A stretch of DNA of 64,000 bases. Source: Rhodococcus sp. P-2 (GTDB taxonomy: Bacteria > Actinomycetota > Actinomycetes > Mycobacteriales > Mycobacteriaceae). This document shows positions 18,990-27,506 of this stretch, piece after piece. Both the position numbers and the translations under genes were made by a program. Each line of letters begins with the position of its first letter. The first letter of the stretch is position 1. Below the pieces are notes generated by a model. It ran no database searches, was not told the origin of the DNA, and worked only from the letters and a program-made list of their open reading frames with translations. The DNA lies in contig NZ_CP066779.1 in the NCBI RefSeq assembly GCF_016598535.1, forward strand, positions 1,178,001 through 1,242,000, given 5' to 3'.

Positions 18990-20135
18990 TCAGGGTGTGG
19001 TGGCGAACTTCGCTTCGACGTCGGCAGCGCTCACGCCGAACTCCTCGAGCGAATAGCGGTGAGACGGACGACGGTGCTCGGCCAGGCTCGCCTGATGCGA
19101 CGCCTCCACCGCGGCGCGGGCGTCGTCTGTGAAGGGCAGATCGAATTGTGCGTAGATCTTCTCGACTGTGCCGACCGCGTCGGAGATGAAGTCCTTGTAG
19201 TCGACGTCGATGAACTGATCCGGGTTGTAGCGGCTACGGGCACTGTTGAAGTTCGCATTCCCTCTTGCCCACAGGTCCAGTTGCGTGCGCCCGATGGCCG
19301 GACGGTCGAAGGCTTTCGACATGTCGTGTCCGCCCTGCTCGGCAAGGCTGAAGGTGGACGCCATCGACGTCAACGGGTCCCGGAAGGTCCGGACGAACAG
19401 CGCATCCGGATAAACCGACATGATCTCGTCGATCGCGAAGACATGACTCGGGCTTTTGAGCACCCACCGTCGGTCCTGGTCGTGCAGCCCGATCAACTGC
19501 AGGTTCTTCTTGTGCCGCGCATATGTTTCGGTCCAGTCCTGCTTCGCCAGCCACCGGGTGTAGCTCGGTACGTACGCCACGGTCTCGAACGCGGTCGAGA
19601 GCATCGTCTGCTGCAGCAGACGCCAACATTCCTCGACTTCCTCCGCCCCCATGAAATGCACCTTCATCAGGTCCGCCTCGTTGCGCTGGCGCGCACGATA
19701 GAAAGTGTCGGAGCGAACGTAGTCTGCGTTCTCCGACCACTTGTCGCGCTCGGGGCGCGGCTGCGGCGTCTCGGCGAGCCACATCTCGGCGCCCTGATGC
19801 GCTGGGTCGGCACCGAGCAAGCGGTGCAGCGCGGTGCTGCCGGTGCGGGTCAACCCAACCACGAAGATCGGGCGCTCGATCGGAACGTCCATGTGCTCTG
19901 GATATTTCGCAAATCCGGCCTCACTGGTCAGGCGACCCGCGAGCGCTCCGATGATCATCTTGCGAGCGATCACCTTGCCGTGCGGAGTGAGGTCGGCCTC
20001 GTTCTGGAACGACTCGAGGAGAACTCGAAGCCCTTCGAGATAGCTGTCGCTGCCGAAGTTTTCGTACCCGGTCTCCTCACGCGCGACCTGGTGCAAGTCG
20101 TCGACGGAACCGATGCCGTCGTAATCCTGTGTCAT
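18990..20135 (-). CDS. PAPS-dependent sulfotransferase (Sulfotransferase_3 type)
   Basis: The 381-aa protein has both PAPS-binding signatures: the 5'-phosphosulfate loop GLTRTGST (94-101) and the 3'-phosphate motif RTFRDPLTSMAS (249-260), with VLKSPSHVF between them. It would move the sulfuryl group of PAPS onto a hydroxyl or amine. The acceptor is unknown; the family in actinomycetes acts on lipids, glycolipids and other small molecules. The ATG at 20135 has AAGGA eight bases upstream. PAPS synthesis genes are in the same operon. Confidence 0.88.
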   Translation of the reverse strand: MTQDYDGIGSVDDLHQVAREETGYENFGSDSYLEGLRVLLESFQNEADLTPHGKVIARKMIIGALAGRLTSEAGFAKYPEHMDVPIERPIFVVGLTRTGSTALHRLLGADPAHQGAEMWLAETPQPRPERDKWSENADYVRSDTFYRARQRNEADLMKVHFMGAEEVEECWRLLQQTMLSTAFETVAYVPSYTRWLAKQDWTETYARHKKNLQLIGLHDQDRRWVLKSPSHVFAIDEIMSVYPDALFVRTFRDPLTSMASTFSLAEQGGHDMSKAFDRPAIGRTQLDLWARGNANFNSARSRYNPDQFIDVDYKDFISDAVGTVEKIYAQFDLPFTDDARAAVEASHQASLAEHRRPSHRYSLEEFGVSAADVEAKFATTP

Positions 20136-20158
20136 CTGTAATTCCTTGTGGGGTGGGT

Positions 20159-20950
20159 TCAGTGGTGGGTGTGACCGCAGTTGACGTCGAGACATTGCCC
20201 CGCGATGGCCCTGGCCGAATCGGACAGGAGGAAGACGACAGCATTGGCAATGTCGTCCGGCTCCGGTAGCCGGCGTAGATCGGTGCCCGCCGCGATTTCG
20301 TCGTAAATGGCCTTGGGGTCGACTCCTGCTGCCGCTGCCTTCTTCTCGAACATGTTCTTCACCGAGTCCGCCCAGATATAGCCGGGAGCAACCGAATTGA
20401 CTCGAACGCCTTTGGGGCCGAGATCGATCGACAAACTGCGTGCCATTGCCAGGAGCCCGGATTTCATGATGCGGTAGGCCCCGAAACCGGGAAGTTGGTT
20501 GCGCAGCACCATGGACGTGACCATCACGACGGACCCGTGCGACTCGATCAATGCCGGAGCAAATTCCCTGGTCACGTTCAACGCCGCGAGCAAGTTGATG
20601 TCGATGCCCGACTGGATGGACGCCACGTCGGCGTCCAGGAGTGGCACCTGCGCGGGTTGAACAAACGCATTGTTCACCAGGCAATGCACCGCACCGAACT
20701 CAGCGACAGTTGTCTCCGCCAACGAAGCGATCGAATCGACGTCGGTGAGGTTCGTCGGTACGGCCAACGCAATTCCGCCGCGGTCTCGGATCTCCCTTGC
20801 CACTGATTCCAAGCGCTCGGGTGTGCGGGCAGCCAGAACAACTTTCGCTCCGGACGCCGCACTCTGCAGCGCAATCGAACGACCCAGCGCCGGGCCCACT
20901 CCCGAGACGACGACAACCTTGCCTGCCAACAGGCCCGGATGGGTCAGCAC
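20159..20950 (-). CDS. Short-chain dehydrogenase/reductase
   Basis: The 263-aa protein is a classical SDR with the cofactor loop SGVGPALGRS (16-25), a VNNA motif (92-95), S146, and the catalytic Y159-x3-K163 (YRIMK). R42 in LAARTPERL suggests NADP(H) preference. It would oxidise an alcohol or reduce a ketone, possibly making or removing the hydroxyl used by the sulfotransferase. The GTG start overlaps the SnoaL-like gene's stop by seven bases. Confidence 0.88.
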   Translation of the reverse strand: MLTHPGLLAGKVVVVSGVGPALGRSIALQSAASGAKVVLAARTPERLESVAREIRDRGGIALAVPTNLTDVDSIASLAETTVAEFGAVHCLVNNAFVQPAQVPLLDADVASIQSGIDINLLAALNVTREFAPALIESHGSVVMVTSMVLRNQLPGFGAYRIMKSGLLAMARSLSIDLGPKGVRVNSVAPGYIWADSVKNMFEKKAAAAGVDPKAIYDEIAAGTDLRRLPEPDDIANAVVFLLSDSARAIAGQCLDVNCGHTHH

Positions 20951-21303
20951 TGTGCCTGCGGATCGAGAACAACACTGAGAGAAACGATCTTGCAGTCATC
21001 GTCGAACTCGAACAGGTCGGTGGCGGCGAAGTCGGGCATCCCGACCCGCTGAACCCGAAGCTGCATGGCTGCGTACTTTCCCGTCACCGAAATCGGCCCG
21101 AGCAGGCTGACGGTGAAGTCGACCTGGGCGCACGCCGTGTCGAATGCGCGAATCTCGTCGATCCCGCGGTAAGTCGTGACACCCAGCGGCTCATGTTGAA
21201 CTGCGTCGGGCGCAAACAGCGCAACCAGGCCGTCGACGTCGTGACTTGCGAGACAATTGACGTAATCTTCTACAGCAGAAACTATTTCAGCCCTGTCAGG
21301 CAT
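20944..21303 (-). CDS. SnoaL-like/NTF2-fold protein
   Basis: The 119-aa protein has the NTF2-like cone fold pattern: an N-terminal helix EIVSAVEDYVNCLASHDVDG, LVALFAPDAVQHEP and strands ending in LFEFDDDCKIVSL. Family members are ketosteroid isomerases, small-molecule cyclases or binding proteins. The H37-type residue in VQHEPLG and D-rich strands are compatible with an enzyme, but the reaction is not assignable. It follows cysNC by 15 bases and overlaps the SDR gene. Confidence 0.8.
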   Translation of the reverse strand: MPDRAEIVSAVEDYVNCLASHDVDGLVALFAPDAVQHEPLGVTTYRGIDEIRAFDTACAQVDFTVSLLGPISVTGKYAAMQLRVQRVGMPDFAATDLFEFDDDCKIVSLSVVLDPQAQC

Positions 21304-21318
21304 GGATGCTCCTCGAGT

Positions 21319-23229
21319 TCAGACGGATCGAGAAATGGTTCCGCGGGCGCGGAGATAGTCGATGATCGCGATCGCAGCGTCCTCGGTCGTCGTGACACTG
21401 GTGTCGATGTGGATATCGGGGTGCTGAGGTGGTTCGTACGGCGAATCGATGCCGGTGAAGTTCACCAATTCCCCACGTCGAGCTTTCTTGTACAGCCCCT
21501 TGGGATCTCGCTCCTCTGCGACGGCAAGAGCGGTGTCGACGAAGATTTCGACGAACTGTTGGTCGCCGATCAATTCACGGGCGGCATGACGCTCGGCCTC
21601 GAACGGTGAAATGAAGGACGCGAGCACGATCAGGCCGGCATCCGCCATCAGGCGGGTGACTTCCGTGACGCGGCGGATGTTCTCGACGCGGTCGGCTTCG
21701 GTGAATCCGAGGTCTCGATTCAGCCCGTGACGGACGTTGTCTCCGTCGAGGAGGTAGGTGTGCGCGCCGAGTGCGTGCAGTTGACGCTCGACATCGTTGG
21801 CGATGGTCGACTTTCCCGAACCGGAGAGGCCCGTGAACCACAGAACTGCGGGTTGGTGACCCTTGAGCCTGGTGTGCGCGGCCTCGTCGACGTCGACGGA
21901 TTGCCAGTGAATGTTGTCCGATCGACGCAGCGAGTGCGTGATCATGCCCGCACCGACAGTGCTGTTGGTCAGGCGGTCGATGAGGATGAAGCTACCGGTG
22001 TCACGGTTGCCGACGTACGGGTCGAACGGGACGGGCCGATCGAAACTGAGGTTGCACACTCCGATTTCGTTGAGCGCGAGAGTAGTCGTTGCAGTCTTCT
22101 CGAGAGTGTTGACGTTGATCTTGTGTTTGGGTTTCGTGATGCGCGCAGTGACGGTGACGGTACCGATCTGGCACAGGAACGGCCGCTCAGGCAGCATGGG
22201 AGCCTCACCCATCCAGACGATGCAGGCCTCGAACTGATCGGCGACGGCCGGCGGGTTGTCGCCGATGGACAGCACATCACCGCGGCTGATGTCGATCTCG
22301 TCGGCGAGCGTGATGGTGACCGAGCGGCCCGCGCCCGCAACGTCGAGGTCGCCACCCATGGTCACGATGCGCTCGACCGTGGACGTCTTTCCACTGGGGA
22401 GTACGCGGATGGGATCTCCGGGAGATACGGTGCCGGAGACGATCTGGCCGGAGAATCCCCGGAAGTCGAGGTCCGGTCGGTTGACCCACTGCACCGGCAT
22501 CCGGAACGGAGCCGCAGCGGCAGCATCGTCGATGTCCACGCTTTCGAGATGTTCGATCAGGCTGGGTCCGGAGTACCACGGTGTATTCGCGCTGCGCTCG
22601 GTGAGATTGTCACCCATGTATGCCGACATCGGAATGGCGACGAACCCGTCGAGACCGATCTCGTGAGCGAACTCTGCGTAATCCGCGGTGATGGCATCGA
22701 AGACCTCTTGCGAGTAGTCGACGAGGTCTAGCTTGTTCACGGCCAGCACCACGTGCTTGATCCCGAGCAAGGACACGAGATACGAGTGCCGACGGGTCTG
22801 AGTCAGTATGCCCTTGCGGGAATCGACAAGGATCACAGCAAGATCGGCCGTCGATGCGCCCGTCACCATGTTCCGGGTGTACTGCTCATGCCCCGGAGTA
22901 TCAGCGACGACGAACTTGCGTCGCTCGGTCGTGAAGTAGCGGTAGGCGACGTCGATCGTGATGCCCTGCTCACGTTCGGCGGCGAGACCGTCGACCAGGA
23001 GAGCGAAATCGAGCCCCTCCCCCTGCGTTCCGCTCTTGCGCGAATCGGCTTCGAGCGCCGTGAGCTGGTCGTCGAAGACGAGTTTCGATTCGTAGAGCAG
23101 ACGGCCGATCAAGGTGCTCTTGCCGTCGTCGACGCTGCCGCAGGTGATGAATCGCAGCATGCTCTTGTTCGCATGACGTTCGAGGTACGCCTCGATGTCG
23201 TCAGCGATCAATTCAGAGGAAACAGTCAT
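21319..23229 (-). CDS. cysNC: Bifunctional sulfate adenylyltransferase subunit 1/APS kinase
   Basis: The 636-aa protein fuses CysN (residues 1 to about 440) and CysC (about 455-636). The CysN GTPase has G1 GSVDDGKST (31-39), [13 protein letters not shown] and NKLD, with EF-Tu-like domains 2 and 3 after it. The CysC part has the P-loop GLSGSGKS (467-474), then [10 protein letters not shown] and FISPF. With CysD it makes APS from sulfate and ATP, and CysC phosphorylates APS to PAPS. The ATG at 23229 overlaps the cysD stop by one base. Confidence 0.95.
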   Translation of the reverse strand: MTVSSELIADDIEAYLERHANKSMLRFITCGSVDDGKSTLIGRLLYESKLVFDDQLTALEADSRKSGTQGEGLDFALLVDGLAAEREQGITIDVAYRYFTTERRKFVVADTPGHEQYTRNMVTGASTADLAVILVDSRKGILTQTRRHSYLVSLLGIKHVVLAVNKLDLVDYSQEVFDAITADYAEFAHEIGLDGFVAIPMSAYMGDNLTERSANTPWYSGPSLIEHLESVDIDDAAAAAPFRMPVQWVNRPDLDFRGFSGQIVSGTVSPGDPIRVLPSGKTSTVERIVTMGGDLDVAGAGRSVTITLADEIDISRGDVLSIGDNPPAVADQFEACIVWMGEAPMLPERPFLCQIGTVTVTARITKPKHKINVNTLEKTATTTLALNEIGVCNLSFDRPVPFDPYVGNRDTGSFILIDRLTNSTVGAGMITHSLRRSDNIHWQSVDVDEAAHTRLKGHQPAVLWFTGLSGSGKSTIANDVERQLHALGAHTYLLDGDNVRHGLNRDLGFTEADRVENIRRVTEVTRLMADAGLIVLASFISPFEAERHAARELIGDQQFVEIFVDTALAVAEERDPKGLYKKARRGELVNFTGIDSPYEPPQHPDIHIDTSVTTTEDAAIAIIDYLRARGTISRSV

Positions 23230-24134
23230 CAGAAGTACCCCTCTTGCTTCTTCTTTTCCATCGACGCACTCGAGTCGTGGTCGATGACCCGTCCCTGGCG
23301 TTCGGAAGTGGTGGTGAGCAACATTTCCGAGATGATCTCGGTCAGACTCGTTGCGGTCGATTCGACGGCACCGGTCAGCGGGTAACAGCCGAGGGTGCGG
23401 AAACGAACGCTCTTGAGTTCCGGAGTCTCGCCCGGCAGCAACGGCATCCGGTCGTCGTCGACCATGATCAGCGCACCGTCCCGCTCGACGACGGGCCGCT
23501 TGTCGGCAAAATACAGCGGAACGATCGGAATCTCTTCCTGGCGTATGTATTCCCACACATCCAGCTCGGTCCAGTTCGAGAGCGGGAAGACACGCAGGCT
23601 TTCGCCCGGCGCTTTGCGGACGTTGTACATCCGCCACAACTCTGGTCGCTGCTGCTTGGGATCCCAGCGGTGCGCAGCTGATCGGATCGAGAAGATCCGT
23701 TCCTTGGCACGGGATTTTTCTTCGTCGCGCCGGGCACCACCGAACGCCGCGTCGAATTTGTAGTGATCGAGGGCTTGTTTGAGACCTTCTGTTTTCCACA
23801 TGTCGGTATGGACAGCGCTGCCGTGAGTGAACGGGTTGATCCCCTGCTTCACGCAGTCCGGATTGGTGTGGACGATGAGATCGAGATCGCCTGCAGCAGC
23901 GGTACTGTCACGAAGTTTGTACATTTCGCGAAACTTCCACGTGGTGTCGACGTGCAACAGCGGAAACGGCAGCTTCGACGGATAGAAGGCCTTGCGCGCC
24001 AGATGCAGCATCACCGCGGAGTCCTTGCCCACCGAGTACAGCATCACCGGGTTCTCACTCTGCGAGGCAGCTTCACGCATGATGTGAATACTCTCGGCTT
24101 CGAGTCGTTCGAGGTGCGTCAGTGTCGCGGTCAT
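23229..24134 (-). CDS. cysD: Sulfate adenylyltransferase subunit 2
   Basis: The 301-aa protein is the catalytic ATP sulfurylase subunit, with the PP-loop SVGKDSAV (34-41) and the family motifs [12 protein letters not shown] and [16 protein letters not shown]. It works as a heterodimer with CysN. The ATG at 24134 is fixed by a four-base ATGA overlap with the cysQ stop. Confidence 0.95.
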   Translation of the reverse strand: MTATLTHLERLEAESIHIMREAASQSENPVMLYSVGKDSAVMLHLARKAFYPSKLPFPLLHVDTTWKFREMYKLRDSTAAAGDLDLIVHTNPDCVKQGINPFTHGSAVHTDMWKTEGLKQALDHYKFDAAFGGARRDEEKSRAKERIFSIRSAAHRWDPKQQRPELWRMYNVRKAPGESLRVFPLSNWTELDVWEYIRQEEIPIVPLYFADKRPVVERDGALIMVDDDRMPLLPGETPELKSVRFRTLGCYPLTGAVESTATSLTEIISEMLLTTTSERQGRVIDHDSSASMEKKKQEGYF

Positions 24135-24877
24135 CGGCCCAGTTCCTCCAGTGCTTTCGGGGCGAGTTCGGGCAAGCAGATGAGGAGATCCGGCAACCAC
24201 GGCTTTTCCTGGTTGTAGCACAGCTCACTGCCGTCGATACGTGAAACATGCAGTCCTGCAGCACGTGCGACGGCAACGGGCGCCGCCGAATCCCACTCGT
24301 ACTGTCCGCCCGCATGTGCATAGATGTCTGCGTCACCCGAGATGACCGCCATTGCCTTGGCTCCGGCGGATCCCATTTCGATCAACTCCGCGCCCATCGA
24401 GTCGGCCATGCGCATGACCGGTTTCGGACGTCGCGTCCGCGATACGACGACACGAACCGGCGTCGCGGAATCCCGCCCGGTTCGATCATCACCGCTGCAA
24501 TAGGTGACGCCAAGGGCAGGCATTGCGACCGCACCTGTTGTGAGAACGCCGTTTTCGGTCAGTGCAACGTGCACGGCCCAGTCCGATCGGCCGGCCTCGC
24601 CGTACTCACGGGTGCCGTCGAGAGGATCGACGATCCACACCCGATCCGCGGCCAGCCTCGCGAGGTCGTCAACACCTTCCTCCGACAGCACTGCATCCGC
24701 AGGGAAGCGTCGGGCAAGTTCGGCGACGATGAATTCGTGACTGAGTCGATCGGCCGCGTTCTTGAAAGTCGCGACATCACCGTCGTTTTCGCCGAGGGAT
24801 TTGCGGTGTTCGAGCAGAAGTTCTCCAGCCGCGGTGGCGATGTCGATCGCCGCGCGTTCATCGTTAGTGCGTGTCAT
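24131..24877 (-). CDS. cysQ: 3'(2'),5'-bisphosphate nucleotidase (PAP phosphatase)
   Basis: The 248-aa protein belongs to the inositol monophosphatase/CysQ family. Metal ligands are seen as the EE pair in VLSEEGVDD (66-67), DPLDGT (84-89) and [14 protein letters not shown] near the C-terminus. It hydrolyses PAP, the inhibitory by-product of PAPS-using sulfotransferases. As first gene of the operon, it is coupled to cysD. An inositol phosphatase role is less likely given the context. Confidence 0.88.
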   Translation of the reverse strand: MTRTNDERAAIDIATAAGELLLEHRKSLGENDGDVATFKNAADRLSHEFIVAELARRFPADAVLSEEGVDDLARLAADRVWIVDPLDGTREYGEAGRSDWAVHVALTENGVLTTGAVAMPALGVTYCSGDDRTGRDSATPVRVVVSRTRRPKPVMRMADSMGAELIEMGSAGAKAMAVISGDADIYAHAGGQYEWDSAAPVAVARAAGLHVSRIDGSELCYNQEKPWLPDLLICLPELAPKALEELGR

Positions 24878-24994
24878 AGGTACTCCACAACTGTGTAGAC
24901 CTCCCGATCGATACGGGAAGAAAGGTCAGGCCGACCGCAGAGTGTCCAGCGCGATGCACTGGTCTCGATGTGGTCTGCGCCATACCGTAACACC

Positions 24995-25088
24995 AGAATG
25001 AACGATGTTCATTCTATTTCGAACAATGTTCATTCTATGATCTGAATCACGTTTTGTTCCGGGTGGCGTTCAACAACGAACGGTGTTC
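24995..25088. promoter_or_regulatory. TetR operator cluster in the cysQ-TetR divergent region
   Basis: The 254-base gap 24878-25131 holds three GAAC-N3-GTTC palindromes. The strongest spans 24995-25015 with perfect 9-base arms (AGAATGAAC and its complement around GAT). The second core is GAACAATGTTC (25021-25031), 16 bases downstream of the first centre's right arm. The third is CGAACGGTGTTCG (25077-25089), directly upstream of the TetR -35. On the minus strand a TACGGT at 24989-24984 could be the operon's -10, so the first operator would cover that promoter. Confidence 0.75.
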
Positions 25089-25096
25089 GATGTGAA

Positions 25097-25125
25097 TTGA
25101 GGATGCCGACCACCGCGACTACGGT
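25097..25125 (+). promoter_or_regulatory. Promoter of the TetR gene, leaderless
   Basis: TTGAGG (25097-25102), a 17-base spacer and TACGGT (25120-25125) put the transcription start at about 25132, the A of the ATG. There is no ribosome binding site. The adjacent palindrome at 25077-25089 suggests autoregulation. Confidence 0.55.
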
Positions 25126-25131
25126 GATCAA

Positions 25132-25743
25132 ATGAGCAGTACCAGCAGCAAGTCGATCTACGGCGACGCCGAAGTGCGTCGACGCCGAACGCTCGACGCG
25201 GCGATTTCGCTTCTGGACGAGGGCGGCTACTCCGCGCTCACCATCCGCGCGGTCGCCAAACGAGCCGGCACCAGCACCGGACTGATCTACCAGTACTTCG
25301 TCGACAAGCAGGACATCTTCGCCGCCCTCCTCAGCGAGAGTCAGCTGGAAATGGCCGATTTCGTGAACTCGCTCCCCCGCGAGCAGGGGCTGAGCGCATT
25401 ACTGGAGTCCGTGATCTCCGAGTTTGCTCGGCACTGGGCACGGGTGGGCCGACTCACCACCACCTGGCGCGACATCGAAGGCATGGCCGGCTCCGACCGA
25501 GAGAGCATGCGGGAACTTCACGCATCCGTAGCGGTCTTCAACTCGGCGTTGGTTCGAGCGCTCACGGAATCTGCTGCAGCCGAAGGAAACCGGTTGATCG
25601 ACGACCCCGCGCTTGTCCATGTGGTGCTCTCCGGGCTCAAAGGCCTGTCGGACACCATCGTCATCAACGTCGCCAAAGAGATCACACCCGAGCATTTCGT
25701 GAACTTCTCCGCCCGGGCGCTCGCGCGGTCCATCACGCAGTGA
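25132..25743 (+). CDS. TetR-family regulator of the sulfonation operon
   Basis: The 203-aa protein has a TetR helix-turn-helix (ALTIRAVAKRAGTSTGLIYQ, then YFVDKQDIFAALL) and a TetR_C helical domain. It is divergent from cysQ across a region with three matching palindromes, so the nine-gene operon is its probable target and an operon substrate or product its probable ligand. It is convergent with csoR, 11 bases apart. Confidence 0.9.
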   Translation: MSSTSSKSIYGDAEVRRRRTLDAAISLLDEGGYSALTIRAVAKRAGTSTGLIYQYFVDKQDIFAALLSESQLEMADFVNSLPREQGLSALLESVISEFARHWARVGRLTTTWRDIEGMAGSDRESMRELHASVAVFNSALVRALTESAAAEGNRLIDDPALVHVVLSGLKGLSDTIVINVAKEITPEHFVNFSARALARSITQ

Positions 25744-25754
25744 CGGACCGCACC

Positions 25755-26036
25755 TTACGAACGAACGAGACGAGCGATGGCCGCCTGAGCTTCCTTGATC
25801 TTGACGTCCGCTTCCGGACCACCCTGCTTGGCAGCTTCGACGACGCAACCAGCAAGGTGGGCGTCGAGAAGCTTCAGGGATACGGACTGCAACGCGCTCG
25901 TCGCGGCGGACACCTGGGTGAGCACGTCGATGCAGTAACGGTCGTCTGCGACCATGCGCGAGATTCCGGCTACCTGACCTTCGATACGACGAAGGCGCTT
26001 GAGCAGATCGTCCTGCTCGGGGCTGTAACTACTCAT
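25755..26036 (-). CDS. csoR: CsoR-family copper-sensing repressor
   Basis: The 93-aa all-helical protein has the Cu(I) triad C35 (DRYCIDVL), H60 and C64 (DAHLAGC), in the spacing of M. tuberculosis CsoR, so copper rather than formaldehyde or sulfide is the likely signal. The ATG at 26036 gives the normal length. An ATACC/GTAT dyad sits 10 bases upstream. No copper pump or chaperone gene is next to it, so its targets lie elsewhere or it controls the neighbouring small membrane proteins. Confidence 0.9.
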   Translation of the reverse strand: MSSYSPEQDDLLKRLRRIEGQVAGISRMVADDRYCIDVLTQVSAATSALQSVSLKLLDAHLAGCVVEAAKQGGPEADVKIKEAQAAIARLVRS

Positions 26037-26045
26037 ACCGCAACT

Positions 26046-26062
26046 ATACCCCCTACCCGTAT
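26046..26062. promoter_or_regulatory. Probable CsoR operator
   Basis: ATACCCCCTACCCGTAT is a C-rich sequence with ATAC/GTAT ends, the form of known CsoR sites. It lies between the csoR start and the upstream gene's stop (26068), which fits autorepression. Confidence 0.55.
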
Positions 26063-26067
26063 GAGGG

Positions 26068-26340
26068 CTACCGGGATGCGACGAAGCCCACCCGGACGCG
26101 GCGCACGACATCGATGGCCATCAGCCCCGCCACCAGAATCGACAGCCCGGCACCCGAGATCCAGAGCCCGTCGTAGTGTGTGCTCTCGAACGGCGGAGCG
26201 CCCTCCAGTATCGGCCCGAAGTCGGACGTCGTGGTACCCGCTCGCCAGCACACGACCGCCAGAATCGTGGCGGCGACGATCCCGAGGACACCGATCCACG
26301 TCTTCACATCGACGAATGGAGACGACTGCGGCTCACTCAT
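26068..26340 (-). CDS. Small two-helix membrane protein
   Basis: The 90-aa protein has two membrane segments (about 13-32 and 60-78) joined by an acidic external loop (FGPILEGAPPFESTHYDGLW). I do not recognise the family. The ATG at 26340 overlaps the DUF3093 gene's stop by eight bases, so it belongs to that run. Confidence 0.65.
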   Translation of the reverse strand: MSEPQSSPFVDVKTWIGVLGIVAATILAVVCWRAGTTTSDFGPILEGAPPFESTHYDGLWISGAGLSILVAGLMAIDVVRRVRVGFVASR

Positions 26341-26848
26341 CGGCAGACCCGTCCGGTTCTACACCAACCGTGACAACCTGGCTCAACGCCTCGCGAAGTG
26401 CCCGATCGTCCTTCGCCCACGCTCGCACCAGTCCCCCGGTGGTCAGACGCAAGCCGATCCCGTGCCGTCGCCGGGGCACTCCGGACAACTCACCGAGCGC
26501 GCGAGCCGTTTCCCACGGCTCCATTTCGTCCTCGTAGGCGGCGTCGTCGGACTCCGGGAACACCTCGGCGATCTCGGTGATCGGTACCTCTTCGGTTCCC
26601 TGACGCAACGTGGTCGCGGTCAGAAGCACGCTCGCATGCCGGCGCGCGGCAATCACCTGCACGTACACCAATCCGGTGAGGATCACGGCGAACATCGCCA
26701 GACCGAACCAGTGCACCACCGGGCCGGTGAACAGTTCGATGACCAGGGCGATCAGGCAGAAGATCGGACCGAACGCGATGGCCCACCACCGAGAACCCGG
26801 TTCGTAGTACAGAACGTCCGGGCCGCTTTCGGGAGCACGGTCAACCAC
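26333..26848 (-). CDS. DUF3093 membrane protein
   Basis: The protein has two adjacent membrane helices after a short N-terminus (YYEPGSRWWAIAFGPIFCLI and the following segment) and a cytoplasmic domain with VLLTATTLRQGTEEVPITEI, the DUF3093 pattern. I chose the GTG at 26848 (171 aa) because it overlaps the upstream stop by eight bases (GTGGTTGA); an ATG at 26896 would add 16 residues and a 56-base overlap. Function unknown. Confidence 0.7.
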   Translation of the reverse strand: MVDRAPESGPDVLYYEPGSRWWAIAFGPIFCLIALVIELFTGPVVHWFGLAMFAVILTGLVYVQVIAARRHASVLLTATTLRQGTEEVPITEIAEVFPESDDAAYEDEMEPWETARALGELSGVPRRRHGIGLRLTTGGLVRAWAKDDRALREALSQVVTVGVEPDGSADE

Positions 26849-27278
26849 GGGCGAACCAACTTCGGGTGGTGTCGCGATAGATCGCGACGCAGGCACAGAT
26901 CAGCATGACGGGAACGACAAGCGCGAGCACGGTACTGATCCCCGCGACGACCAGCGCGATTTGCAGCACCGCGAACACCCCGGACACGATCACCAGGATC
27001 CGTCGGCACAGAGGTTTGCCGGCGCGAGTGGGACCGGCGAGGCCGCCGATCGCGAGGCCGATCAACAGCAGAACCAGTCCGGACACCCGCACGAAGGTGA
27101 CGTAGATGTCGATGTTTCCGGCCGAAACGCCTTGATCGGTGAACTGCTCACGCAGCGAATACGACGCGCTGGTGACATTGATCAGGCCGAAGAGTATGAG
27201 CAGGAACGCGCTGGCGATCCACAGCCAGAATGCTGCCTCGACGGCCGTCGGGCGCCTGACCTTCGTAGAGATACTCAC
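26841..27278 (-). CDS. Four-helix membrane protein, function unknown
   Basis: The 145-aa protein has four membrane segments (about 14-36, 58-79, 92-111 and 115-133) and basic residues at the cytoplasmic side of each. The GTG start at 27278 follows no clear ribosome binding site. It may share a transcript with the DUF3093 and 90-aa proteins downstream. Confidence 0.65.
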   Translation of the reverse strand: MSISTKVRRPTAVEAAFWLWIASAFLLILFGLINVTSASYSLREQFTDQGVSAGNIDIYVTFVRVSGLVLLLIGLAIGGLAGPTRAGKPLCRRILVIVSGVFAVLQIALVVAGISTVLALVVPVMLICACVAIYRDTTRSWFARG

Positions 27279-27293
27279 GGGTTCAAGTGTGCG

Positions 27294-27449
27294 CTATCCG
27301 CTGACGATGCCCGGAATCATGAGCATCAGGAGTGTCACCAGAACAGAGGCTCCGAGGATCGCGAACAAGATCACTTCGGTGCGTGAACCACGTTGGCGCA
27401 GTGGCGCGTCGTGGGTGCTTTCCGTACGCAGGGCTTCCTGAGAACTCAT
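27294..27449 (-). CDS. 51-aa single-pass membrane protein
   Basis: A short hydrophilic, charged N-terminus (about 1-25) is followed by one C-terminal membrane helix (ILFAILGASVLVTLLMLMIP), a tail-anchored layout. The ATG at 27449 has GAGAGG eight bases upstream. It sits 15 bases before the four-helix gene. No family recognised. Confidence 0.55.
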   Translation of the reverse strand: MSSQEALRTESTHDAPLRQRGSRTEVILFAILGASVLVTLLMLMIPGIVSG

Positions 27450-27506
27450 CGCGTCCGACCTCTCCCCTACTACTTCAGTGACCCGTTTCACAGTACCCCG
27501 AGCTAC

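Noticed and set aside
17922-20141. A 739-codon open frame on the plus strand
   Set aside because: It is antisense to the DUF1214 and sulfotransferase genes and crosses their boundary; the translation shows no domain.
23230-23799. A 190-residue N-terminal extension of cysNC
   Set aside because: The extension is read out of frame through cysD; the ATG at 23229 has the proper CysN N-terminus and a one-base overlap with the cysD stop.
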